Positions 25,192 to 31,619 of a stretch of 64,000 bases of DNA are shown piece after piece. This DNA comes from REEB76 sp049698775 (GTDB lineage Bacteria; Pseudomonadota; Gammaproteobacteria; Natronospirales; REEB76), in NCBI GenBank assembly GCA_049698775.1, contig JBAVYM010000009.1, positions 1-64,000 of the forward strand. The letters are read 5' to 3'. The notes beneath the pieces were generated by a model. The model was given only the letters and a program-made list of their open reading frames with translations, was not told the DNA's origin and made no database searches. The translations under genes and the position numbers were made by a program. Each line of letters opens with the position of its first letter. Positions within the stretch are counted from its first letter, which is position 1.

Positions 25192-25334
25192 AATGTAGTG
25201 TCTGTTGATTGTTCCCGCGCATACCAGTGCACGGGAACCAAATTACGATTCTTTGCGCCCACGGTATGCATGGAGTTCATTCAAGAGCAGTCCGGTAACA
25301 GTTCGTCCGCAGAAATCTGGCGCGAACTCGCCTT

Positions 25335-25571
25335 TCATTTCATGGCGGAGTGCGGAACAGCTTTGCGCTCTGCTGCCGGGTGAGTCAGAAACCGTTCCAC
25401 CTCGGCAGCACCCAGTTCGCGTGGATACCGCTTGCCGTGGAACAGAATAAATCGCCTGGCCCAATCCACATAAGCATCTTCCGTCCGGATGCTGTAATGC
25501 CTGAGCCGGATTGCTTCTCGAATCTGGTCGAGCAGCTTGAGTGGCTTGGAGACAGTGGTTGGAGAATCCAT
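25335..25571 (-). pseudogene. intI: N-terminal remnant of an integron integrase (intI)
   Basis: The frame starts with ATG at 25571. It reads 'LKLLDQIREAIRLRHYSIRTEDAYVDWARRFILFHGKRYPRELGAAEVERFLTH', the N-terminal SAM-like domain of integron integrases. It diverges after about residue 70 and stops at 25335. The central region, including the first catalytic Arg, is missing. Orientation, away from the attI-like site at 25695, is the canonical integron layout. Confidence 0.88.
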
Positions 25572-25648
25572 ACGGAAGATTTTAGGCCGCCCTAAAATTC
25601 AAATCAAACGGTAAATTGGCACGAGATGTAGAGCCCGACCTGCTTTTG

Positions 25649-25678
25649 TTGACATTAGACGACAAAGCTCACTAAAAT
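25649..25678 (+). promoter_or_regulatory. Candidate cassette promoter (Pc-like)
   Basis: TTGACA (25649-25654) is separated by 18 bases from TAAAAT (25673-25678). It points to the first cassette, whose boundary is 17 bases downstream. The perfect -35 box and good -10 box make it a credible sigma-70 promoter for the cassette array. Confidence 0.65.
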
Positions 25679-25683
25679 CTCTC

Positions 25684-25704
25684 GGTCTAATTCAAGTTAG
25701 GCCG
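25684..25704 (+). other. attI-like recombination core
   Basis: A single core GTTAGGC at 25695-25701 lies 124 bases upstream of the intI start and without attC-like arms on its left. It marks the left boundary of cassette 1. It is an exact complement of the R'' box GCCTAAC of the same cassette at 26204. Confidence 0.7.
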
Positions 25705-25761
25705 CAAAAAGTATCTGCTGTCACATGACCACACCTCCGCGTCCCGCAAATAGGCATATCT

Positions 25762-26175
25762 ATGAGTAAAGCTATTGAGAATCTGAAGTCGGCCCAGCAG
25801 CGAGCGATGGCTGGTCGTCCCAAGGTCGGCGGGTTTCCCTACCTTGCGGAAACGCTTCGCAAAGCGGGTGTAACGCGCAACATCTGGTCGCTGCCCGCCT
25901 GCCAAAGCTTGTATTTGACCGAGCAAGGCCCGGTCGTGACGCAAGGAAGTCCTCTTATCACCGGCATGGAGGACGTACCGTCATTCAATCAAGATGCTCT
26001 CATCACAGCACTGCGGACTGACCAGGCTGGCGAAAGCACTTTCCCAGAGTTCTTGGTGGCCACTTGGAAGGCGGGCGTCGTAAGCTACGACGTGGATTTC
26101 AGCAAAAGGACCGTCACCTACTACGGGTCGGGCGGAGAAAGTTATGTCGAGTCGTATCCTGCTGCAAAGTTGTAG
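25762..26175 (+). CDS. DUF1398 family protein, integron cassette 1
   Basis: This 137-residue protein resembles DUF1398 (YbcV-like) proteins: 'AGRPKVGGFPYLAETLRKAGVTRN', 'GMEDVPSFNQDALITALRTDQAGESTFPEFLVATWKAGVVSYDVDFSKRTVTYYG'. Its function is unknown. It is the only gene of the first cassette (25696 to the attC at 26204/27786). The start ATG is 66 bases inside the cassette. The next cassette is separated by an insertion sequence in the attC. Confidence 0.85.
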   Translation: MSKAIENLKSAQQRAMAGRPKVGGFPYLAETLRKAGVTRNIWSLPACQSLYLTEQGPVVTQGSPLITGMEDVPSFNQDALITALRTDQAGESTFPEFLVATWKAGVVSYDVDFSKRTVTYYGSGGESYVESYPAAKL

Positions 26176-26203
26176 GCGCATTGCGATGATCAAGACGGTT
26201 GCG

Positions 26204-26215
26204 GCCTAACAATTC
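26204..26215 (+). other. attC of cassette 1, left part (R'' side)
   Basis: GCCTAAC (26204-26210) is the R'' box. AATTC follows, and then the IS element begins. The rest of the site (27739-27786) lies 1.5 kb to the right. Joined at the shared TC, the two parts give an attC of about 58 bases with the same spacing as the other attC sites here. Confidence 0.85.
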
Positions 26216-26557
26216 TGTAAGAGACTTCCTGTCAACAGTGCGTGCTTGACTCTCTCGTCTTAAGCTTTCAGGCGTTTGCTCGTCATCATCGCGTTGTGCG
26301 CCTTGACGGGAGGCGGCATTGCCAGTGCGATGCGATGTTCAACGGTGCCAGACTGCATTTCTGTAAACGGTCTTGTTGAGCCGATTCTGTCGGCTCGGAC
26401 CAAGGTATAAACCGCGCCCGGAGACCTCGTTCGTCCAGCGGTGTCGCCCGTGACCGGGGATCAACCGGAACACGTGGATGACGACCGGATAGTTAGTCAG
26501 GTTCTCTCTGGGTGGGTCTGACCCGTGACTACCGCTTCGCGCTGACGTAGAACCCAT
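26216..26557 (-). ncRNA. Predicted guide (bridge/seek) RNA region of the IS element
   Basis: This non-coding stretch lies between the transposase stop and the IS end, where IS1111-type elements encode their target-guiding RNA. A truncated IS copy at 30262-30520 keeps the same blocks. A hairpin GAGCC/GGCTC (26378-26382 with 26392-26396) is replaced there by GCACC/GGTGC, that is two compensatory base-pair changes, which supports a conserved RNA fold. Exact ends are unknown. Confidence 0.6.
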
Positions 26558-27655
26558 TCATATCATGGCAGCGACCGTGCGAGCCTGTTTGCCGGCCGGG
26601 CGCTGCACCATGGGGTGCTTCAGCCAGGCGTCGGCGTCGTAGGCCTCGTCGTGCGCGAGCATCGCCCACAGTTGCCGCGCATGCTTGTTGGCGATAGCCA
26701 CCAGCACTTTGCCAAATGGCATCCGGCAGGCCAACTGGCGGATCCAGATCTGCTCGGGCGTGGACTTCTCGGCGCTCACTGCTTGGGCACGCTGCAGGCT
26801 GCTGCGTGCGCCCTGGATCAGCAGCGTGCGCAGGTACGCATCGCCCCGGCAGCTGATGGTGCCAAGGCGCGTGTGCCCGCCACTCGAGTGCTGCGTCGGC
26901 ACCAAACCGAGCCAGGCCGCGAGCTGCCGTCCGTTGCGAAAATCCTTGGCTGAGCCGAGAGTCGCGACTGCGGCGTCGGCCGTGAGCGGCCCGATCCCTG
27001 TGATGGCGCGCAGCCGCACGCAGCGTTCATCGGCCTTGGCGTGCGCTTCAATGCGTGCATCGCAGGCACCGATACGCTCCCGCACCTCGGCCCAGTGCGC
27101 ACCGAGCTCATTCAGGAGTTCGTGCGTTTCCGCAGGCAGCGCCGCGAGCTGCTCCGGATTCGCCAGCACACGACGTAGCGCCACCTCGCTCTTCGCCACC
27201 ACGATCCCGAATTCGGCGAGCAGTCCGCGCAGGCGGTTGCCGATTGCGAGGCTCTCCACTTTGTAGCCCTCGCGCACCCGGTGCCACGACAGCCGCGCTT
27301 GTTGCTCGACGCTCTTCACCGGCACAAACCGCATGTTGCCCTGCCGGGCGGCCGTGGCAATCGCCTCGGCATCGCTGCGGTCGTTCTTGGCTGTGCTGTT
27401 CTTGCGAAAGGGCTTCACGAACTGCGCCGCCATCAGCCGCGGCTGCAGGCCATAGTCCAGGCAGCGCCGTGCCCAGTGATGCGCCCCACTGCAGGCCTCC
27501 ATCGCCACCACCGTACCGCCCGGTACCTGGGCGAGCCACACGCTAAACGCCTCACGCCCCAAATCCCGCCAGCCCAGTACGCGGCCTGCCGCGTCCACCT
27601 CGCACACCGAAAACACGCTCTTTGCCAAATCCACACCGATGGTTATAGTGTTCAT
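26558..27655 (-). CDS. IS110 family (IS1111 group) transposase
   Basis: This 365-residue protein has an N-terminal RuvC-like DEDD domain with Asp9 (GVDLAKSVF), Glu53 (MEACSG), Asp92 and Asp95 (KNDRSDAEA). The C-terminal Transposase_20 domain has a helix-hairpin-helix-like 'RLRAITGIGPLTADAAVATLG' and the catalytic Ser region 'PTQHSSGGHTRLG' (Ser257/258). No stops or frameshifts are seen. I chose ATG 27655 (MNTITIGVDLAK), because a longer frame would run out of the element into the attC site. Confidence 0.92.
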   Translation of the reverse strand: MNTITIGVDLAKSVFSVCEVDAAGRVLGWRDLGREAFSVWLAQVPGGTVVAMEACSGAHHWARRCLDYGLQPRLMAAQFVKPFRKNSTAKNDRSDAEAIATAARQGNMRFVPVKSVEQQARLSWHRVREGYKVESLAIGNRLRGLLAEFGIVVAKSEVALRRVLANPEQLAALPAETHELLNELGAHWAEVRERIGACDARIEAHAKADERCVRLRAITGIGPLTADAAVATLGSAKDFRNGRQLAAWLGLVPTQHSSGGHTRLGTISCRGDAYLRTLLIQGARSSLQRAQAVSAEKSTPEQIWIRQLACRMPFGKVLVAIANKHARQLWAMLAHDEAYDADAWLKHPMVQRPAGKQARTVAAMI

Positions 27656-27738
27656 GGAGACTTCCTCTTCTGCTGACGGTTGTATACACACACCATCATG
27701 GCCCTCGAGGCCGTAGGGAGCAGGAAGTCTCTTTTTAC

Positions 27739-27786
27739 TCAATCAAGCGGACGCGGTTCCCGCGCCGCTTATTTCAAGCGTTATGC
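27739..27786 (+). other. attC of cassette 1, right part (R' side)
   Basis: After the IS end, TCAATCAAGCGG and its partner CCGCTTATTTCAAGC flank a short GC-rich loop. The R' box GTTATGC follows at 27780-27786. Cassette 2 begins at 27781. The R' box is the exact complement of cassette 2's own R'' (GCATAAC). Confidence 0.85.
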
Positions 27787-27804
27787 CCCTCAAGGAGAGT
27801 TTCG

Positions 27805-28152
27805 ATGATCCCGCTGCAAGAGGTTGATGTTCACACCGACAAAAAGGTGTTCTATAAGCTGCATCTTGTCGCACCAACTGGCGCGGCCCCTTTCTCTTCC
27901 GAGGTTCTCGTTTACGACTCCGAGTTCAATCCTGCTTTTGCATCCACCGTGTCGTTTCATCAACATTTCCCAGACGCTGCTGCTGCTTTCGCCCACGCTA
28001 TCAGTTGGGTCAAAGGTTATAGCCATGCCCATGGTTACACCATCAACCGCATCGACAATCCGTGCAATTGCGAGTTTCTTTCGCAAGCCGACCAACAGCA
28101 AACCATTAACGCGGCAGGGTTCACGTTACAGGTGCAGGTAAACGGGGCATAA
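27805..28152 (+). CDS. Unknown protein, integron cassette 2
   Basis: This 115-residue protein has no family that I recognise. It looks like a small alpha/beta fold with 'FYKLHLVAPTG', 'VLVYDSEFNPAFASTVSF' and a helix 'HQHFPDAAAAFAHAISWVKGY'. There is no signal peptide. An AAGGAG site lies about 9 bases upstream of ATG 27805. The stop codon TAA is part of the R'' box of the attC site that follows, so gene and attC are tightly fitted. Confidence 0.75.
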   Translation: MIPLQEVDVHTDKKVFYKLHLVAPTGAAPFSSEVLVYDSEFNPAFASTVSFHQHFPDAAAAFAHAISWVKGYSHAHGYTINRIDNPCNCEFLSQADQQQTINAAGFTLQVQVNGA

Positions 28153-28202
28153 CAGTTCATTCAAGCGGACGGCTACGCCGCCGCTTAATTCAGGCGTTAG
28201 GC
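28147..28202 (+). other. attC site of cassette 2
   Basis: This 56-base site runs from R'' GCATAAC (28147-28153) to R' GTTAGGC (28196-28202). Between them, TTCAAGCGG and CCGCTTAATT form the inner arms around GACGGCTACGCC. R'' is an exact complement of the cassette's start box GTTATGC at 27780. Confidence 0.92.
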
Positions 28203-28236
28203 CGCGCAAGCCACCGCCTCAGCAGGGTCGCCCTAT

Positions 28237-28665
28237 ATGAACACCCGGAAGCAGATCGAAGAACATATTGCCACTCAGCCCGAACCAAAACGCGGCGATA
28301 TGCAAGAACTGCACCGCGTCATTCTGGCACAAATGCCAAAGTGCAAGTTGTGGTTCCTAGATGGCAAAGACGAACAGGGCAAGGTTGTCTCCAACCCAAA
28401 CATAGGATACGGACTGCAGATCATCAAATATGCCGACGGAAGAACCAAGGACTTCTATCAAATTGGCATGAGCGCAAACACGACAGGAATCTCCATCTAC
28501 ATCCTTGGCATCGAAGACAAGAAGTATTTGGCCCAAGCGTATGGAAAGGAGCTCGGCAAGGCGAGTGTCACCGGCTATTGCATCAAGTTCAAAAAGCTCA
28601 AGGATATAGACACTGACGTACTCGTCGCCGCAATACGGTATGGAGTTGAGCAAACAAGCATCTAA
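28237..28665 (+). CDS. DUF1801-like protein, integron cassette 3
   Basis: This 142-residue protein resembles the DUF1801 (YdhG-like) fold, itself related to an iron-chaperone frataxin-like shape: 'RKQIEEHIATQPEPKRGDMQELHRVILAQMP', 'IGYGLQIIKYADGRTKDFYQIGM', 'ISIYILG' and 'GYCIKFKKLKDIDTDVLVAAIRYGV'. Its role is unknown. It is the sole gene of a cassette bounded by GTTAGGC (28196) and an attC at 28690. Confidence 0.8.
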   Translation: MNTRKQIEEHIATQPEPKRGDMQELHRVILAQMPKCKLWFLDGKDEQGKVVSNPNIGYGLQIIKYADGRTKDFYQIGMSANTTGISIYILGIEDKKYLAQAYGKELGKASVTGYCIKFKKLKDIDTDVLVAAIRYGVEQTSI

Positions 28666-28689
28666 CAACTCGGTCGAGGCACGAGCGCG

Positions 28690-28746
28690 GCCTAACCCCT
28701 CGTTCAAGGCGGACGGCTGCGCCGCCGCTTAACTCCAGCGTTAGCC
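28690..28746 (+). other. attC site of cassette 3
   Basis: This 57-base site runs from R'' GCCTAAC (28690-28696) to R' GTTAGCC (28740-28746). Inner arms TTCAAGGCGG and CCGCTTAACTCC surround a GC-rich loop. R'' is the exact complement of the cassette start GTTAGGC. A partial second R''-like start (CTAACAACTC) precedes it at about 28662. Confidence 0.92.
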
Positions 28747-28769
28747 TCCTTCCAATCATTGGGACACAA

Positions 28770-29678
28770 ATGAAACGCCTTCTTCTCGTTGCATTGCTCG
28801 CAATCTCGTTCACGGCCAGCGCCGTCGTTATTCGTAGCGATGTCAAGGATGCCAAGTATCGAGTTCCGGCTTCGGCATTTCCCGCGCTGGTCGACATGCC
28901 TGGTGAGGGACATGGCGTCCTAATTGCACCTCAGTGGGTCGTAACCGCAGCTCACGCGGCGCCAATGCAAGGCATGGAAGAAGACGTAACTATCGGCGGT
29001 GTGGCGCGCAAGGTCAAACGTGTCATCACTTATCCGGGCTACAAGAGACTGCCTGACCAGCTGGTCAAGCAGGCCTTGGCATCCGGCGATTTCTCCAAGG
29101 CGCATGCATTTCTTGCGTCGTCCAACGATATCGCGCTGATCGAACTTGTGTCTCCAGTAACGGATGTAGCTCCCGTTCCCCTCTATCGCGGGAACAAAGA
29201 GGTGGGGATGACCGTAGAGCTTGTGGGCAAGGGCGCCACGGGCAATGGCACCGAAGGCCAGGATCCTCACAGCTCGCATCGCACCGTCTTGCGCCGTGCC
29301 TTCAACGTGATTGTCGGTGCCGACGCCCGCTATGTTTGGTATCGTTTTGACCCGCCTCCATCTGCTTTGCCGCTTGAAGGCGCGACGGGAAGCGGCGACA
29401 GCGGCGGCCCCTTGCTCATCGGAAATGGGAGTTCAAGGCAACTCGTCGGCCTGGCCTCTTGGAGCAAATATCCACCGGGCCATCCATTTTTGAGCAAATA
29501 TGCACCGGGTCGCCCATTCGTGGAAGGCCTCTACGGCGAAATCGTGTACGCCGTTCGCATCTCAAGCTACATCCAATGGATAGAAGGCGTGATATCTGTG
29601 CCCGCGAGTGCCCGTACTCGGCTTCAGCCAGCGGAGGCTAACAACTCAATCCAGCGGACGCGCTATGCGCGCCGCTGA
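28770..29678 (+). CDS. Secreted trypsin-like serine protease, integron cassette 4
   Basis: This 302-residue protein has a signal peptide (MKRLLLVALLAISFTASA). A chymotrypsin-fold domain follows with the full triad: His62 (VVTAAHA), Asp120 (NDIALIEL) and Ser211 (GSGDSGGPL). It should be an active endopeptidase exported to the periplasm or outside. The stop TGA lies inside the attC site, so about the last 13 residues (ANNSIQRTRYARR) are encoded by the recombination site itself. A secreted enzyme in a gene cassette is notable. The start is 29 bases inside the cassette. Confidence 0.88.
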   Translation: MKRLLLVALLAISFTASAVVIRSDVKDAKYRVPASAFPALVDMPGEGHGVLIAPQWVVTAAHAAPMQGMEEDVTIGGVARKVKRVITYPGYKRLPDQLVKQALASGDFSKAHAFLASSNDIALIELVSPVTDVAPVPLYRGNKEVGMTVELVGKGATGNGTEGQDPHSSHRTVLRRAFNVIVGADARYVWYRFDPPPSALPLEGATGSGDSGGPLLIGNGSSRQLVGLASWSKYPPGHPFLSKYAPGRPFVEGLYGEIVYAVRISSYIQWIEGVISVPASARTRLQPAEANNSIQRTRYARR

Positions 29679-29691
29679 TTTCCAGTTAGCG
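29636..29691 (+). other. attC site of cassette 4
   Basis: This 56-base site runs from R'' GGCTAAC (29636-29642) to R' GTTAGCG (29685-29691). Inner arms CAATCCAGCGG and CCGCTGATTTCC surround ACGCGCTATGCGCG. R'' is the exact complement of the cassette's start GTTAGCC at 28740. It overlaps the 3' end of the protease gene. Confidence 0.92.
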
Positions 29692-29709
29692 CCCACAGTA
29701 ACGTTTCGG

Positions 29710-29738
29710 TTGATACGTAACTACATTGTAGTTATAAT
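29710..29738 (+). promoter_or_regulatory. brnTA promoter with operator palindrome
   Basis: TTGATA (29710-29715), a 17-base spacer and a perfect TATAAT (29733-29738) lie just upstream of brnT. The spacer carries the 17-base palindrome TAACTACA-T-TGTAGTTA (29718-29734), between the -35 and -10 boxes. That is where an autorepressor such as BrnA would block polymerase. The cassette therefore brings its own regulated promoter. Confidence 0.75.
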
Positions 29739-29744
29739 CTGTGC

Positions 29745-30023
29745 ATGACCGAGCTGCGCTTCGAGTGGGATCCGGCCAAGGCCGCCGCAAACATCAAGAA
29801 GCATGGCATCGGCTTCGATGAAGCCAAGTCCGTGTTTGCTGACGAGCGGGCCAAGCTCATCGCTGATCCGCAGCATTCGGATAACGAGGACCGGTTCGTC
29901 CTGCTCGGGCTAAGCACAAGGCTCAGATTGCTTGTCGTTTGCCACTGTTATCGCAGCAAGAGCAACACGATCCGAATCATTTCGGCCAGAAAGGCTACGG
30001 CCACTGAGTCTCGGCAATACTGA
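29745..30023 (+). CDS. brnT: BrnT family toxin, integron cassette 5
   Basis: This 92-residue protein has the BrnT signature 'FEWDPAKAAANIKKHGIGFDEAKSVFAD' and a RelE-like core ending in 'NTIRIISARKATATE'. BrnT toxins are ribonucleases that block translation. The antitoxin gene brnA follows after 11 bases. The upstream promoter carries a probable BrnA operator. Toxin-antitoxin cassettes are known to stabilise integron arrays. Confidence 0.92.
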   Translation: MTELRFEWDPAKAAANIKKHGIGFDEAKSVFADERAKLIADPQHSDNEDRFVLLGLSTRLRLLVVCHCYRSKSNTIRIISARKATATESRQY

Positions 30024-30034
30024 TAGGTGCTCCC

Positions 30035-30244
30035 ATGCGCAAAGAATACGATTTCTCCAAAGCCAAGAAGAACCCCTACGCTCCTCAGCTCAAGAAGCAA
30101 ATCACTATTCGCTTGGACGGTGATGCGATTGATTACTTCAAGTCAGTTTCGGAGGAGGTCGGGATCCCATACCAGAGCCTGATCAACCTTTACTTGCGAG
30201 ATTGCGCTGCCACTCACAAGCAGCTCGACTTGTCGTGGAAGTAA
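30035..30244 (+). CDS. brnA: BrnA family antitoxin, integron cassette 5
   Basis: This 69-residue protein has the typical BrnA start 'MRKEYDFSKAKKNPYAPQLKKQITIRLD' and a ribbon-helix-helix DNA-binding part 'AIDYFKSVSEEVGIPYQSLINLYLRDCA'. It binds and neutralises BrnT, and BrnA proteins repress their own promoter. The R'' box of the last attC starts a few bases after the stop. Confidence 0.92.
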   Translation: MRKEYDFSKAKKNPYAPQLKKQITIRLDGDAIDYFKSVSEEVGIPYQSLINLYLRDCAATHKQLDLSWK

Positions 30245-30249
30245 GCGGG

Positions 30250-30520
30250 CGCTGACAGTTCCGTAAGAGACTTCCTGTCAATACCGCGCGCCTCATGTTC
30301 TGGCCTTGAGCTTTCAGGCATTTGCTGTTCAGCGTGGTGTTCTCGTGGCCGAATGCGGCTTCGTCAGTTCGATGCGGTGTTGCAACGTTGCCAGACTGCA
30401 TTTCCGTAAGCGGTCTTGTTGCACCGATGGTGCGGGTGCGGACCAGAGTATAAACCGCGTCCGGAGACCTCATTCATCCAGCGGTTTCGTCGGTGTTTCG
30501 GAGATCGGCCACCCGGAAAG
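30250..30520 (-). mobile_element. attC of cassette 5 with a truncated IS1111-type element
   Basis: The R''-like box CGCTGAC (30250-30256) differs by one base from the expected complement of GTTAGCG. AGTTC follows, and then an IS end with the same AGAGACTTCCTG (30266-30277). The next 250 bases match the 3' non-coding part of the IS at 26216-26470 in blocks. No transposase, right end or R' box remains. The sequence runs straight into the threonine aldolase gene, so a deletion probably removed the rest of the element and the array end. Confidence 0.8.
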
Positions 30521-30533
30521 AAGGGCGGCGCAT

Positions 30534-31547
30534 TCAGCCGGCGTGGAAATACGCACGGAATGCCGCAATGACCCGCTCCACATCTGCCGCGCTGACATCC
30601 AGGTGCGTAACCAAGCGCAAATTAGCATTGGGCAGGATCAGAATACTGGCGTTCTTCAAGTGTGCGGTCAGTGGCTGCACATGCTCCGCTGCTATGCTCG
30701 CAAAAACCATGTTGGTCTGCACGGCGGCCGGATCAATTTTTATCTGCTTTATCTGTGCCAGACCTTCAGCAAGTTTCCGGGCATTGGCGTGATCTTCCGC
30801 CAAACGTTCAACGTGGTGTTCCAGCGCGTATAAGCCCGCCGCGGCCAGGACGCCCGCCTGACGCATACCGCCGCCGAGAATCTTACGCGCGCGGTGCGCT
30901 TTGCGGATCAGCTCGCGCTTGCCCACCAGCACCGTGCCGACCGGACAGCCAAGCCCTTTTGAAAGACAGATGGAAACGCTGTCAAAATGGCGGGTGATGT
31001 CCTTTACCGGCACGCCGAGTTTCACCGCCGCGTTGAACACCCGCGCGCCGTCCAGATGGATGCCAAGTCCATGCTGGCGTGCAAAGTCCGCGGCATCTTT
31101 GAGATAGGCCAGCGGCAACACGCGGCCGTTCTGGGTGTTTTCCAGCACCAGCAGGCGCGTGCGGGCGAAATGCGCATCATCGGGTTTGATGGCAGCCTTG
31201 ATTTTTTTCAGGTCCAGCGTGCCATCGGCTTCATATTCAACGGGGCACGGCCACAAACTTCCCAGTACCGCCGCGCCACCGGCTTCGTATTTGTAGCTGT
31301 GGCCGAGTGAGCCGATGATGAATTCCTCACCACGTTCACAGTGCGCCATAAGCGCTGCGAGATTGGATTGCGTACCGCTCGGGAAGAACAGACCGGCCTC
31401 GTGGCCGGTCAGCTCCGCGAGTTTTTCCTGCAGGCGATTGACCGTCGGATCGTCGCCGAACACGTCATCGCCTACCTCGGCCGCGGCCATGGCGGCGCGC
31501 ATCGCCGCCGTCGGCCGCGTCACCGTATCACTGCGCAAGTCAACCAT
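30534..31547 (-). CDS. ltaE: Low-specificity L-threonine aldolase
   Basis: This 337-residue fold-type I PLP enzyme cleaves L-threonine/allo-threonine to glycine and acetaldehyde. It begins with the family start 'VDLRSDTVTRPT' and has 'GTQSNLAALMAH', the Asp-binding 'IHLDGARVFNA' and the PLP lysine in 'CLSKGLG' (Lys197). No defects. Its 3' end borders the remains of the integron within about 15 bases. A hairpin lies upstream between it and the ompH-type gene. Confidence 0.93.
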   Translation of the reverse strand: MVDLRSDTVTRPTAAMRAAMAAAEVGDDVFGDDPTVNRLQEKLAELTGHEAGLFFPSGTQSNLAALMAHCERGEEFIIGSLGHSYKYEAGGAAVLGSLWPCPVEYEADGTLDLKKIKAAIKPDDAHFARTRLLVLENTQNGRVLPLAYLKDAADFARQHGLGIHLDGARVFNAAVKLGVPVKDITRHFDSVSICLSKGLGCPVGTVLVGKRELIRKAHRARKILGGGMRQAGVLAAAGLYALEHHVERLAEDHANARKLAEGLAQIKQIKIDPAAVQTNMVFASIAAEHVQPLTAHLKNASILILPNANLRLVTHLDVSAADVERVIAAFRAYFHAG

Positions 31548-31575
31548 ATTGGCCGTGCTGAAAGCACACTTCGTT

Positions 31576-31602
31576 CTCTCTCCCCCTAAAAGGGGGGAGA
31601 GA
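31576..31602 (-). terminator. Hairpin between the ompH-like gene and ltaE
   Basis: CTCTCTCCCCCT and AGGGGGGAGAG form an imperfect stem of about 10 bp around AAA. No strong T-run follows on the minus strand. It may be a weak terminator or a short intergenic repeat. Confidence 0.4.
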
Positions 31603-31619
31603 CAAAAGTGAAGGGGTGA

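Larger units (their letters stand above)
26216..27738 (-). mobile_element. IS1111-type (IS110 family) element inserted in an attC site
   Basis: The element is about 1.52 kb. It has perfect 12-bp subterminal inverted repeats, AGAGACTTCCTG (26220-26231) and CAGGAAGTCTCT (27721-27732), and a DEDD transposase on the minus strand. A 340-base non-coding stretch lies 3' of the transposase. A TC dinucleotide is found at both junctions (26214-26215 and 27739-27740). These traits fit the IS1111 branch, and insertion inside attC fits the known IS1111-attC group. The coding frame is intact, so the element may still be mobile. A truncated relative occurs at 30262. Confidence 0.85.

Noticed and set aside
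25200..25334. Possible frameshifted middle part of intI downstream of the N-terminal piece
   Set aside because: I translated all three minus-strand frames. None shows the expected integrase sequence after the 'FLTH' motif. A 7-bp inverted repeat (25211-25238) is present, but it has no T-run to make it a terminator.
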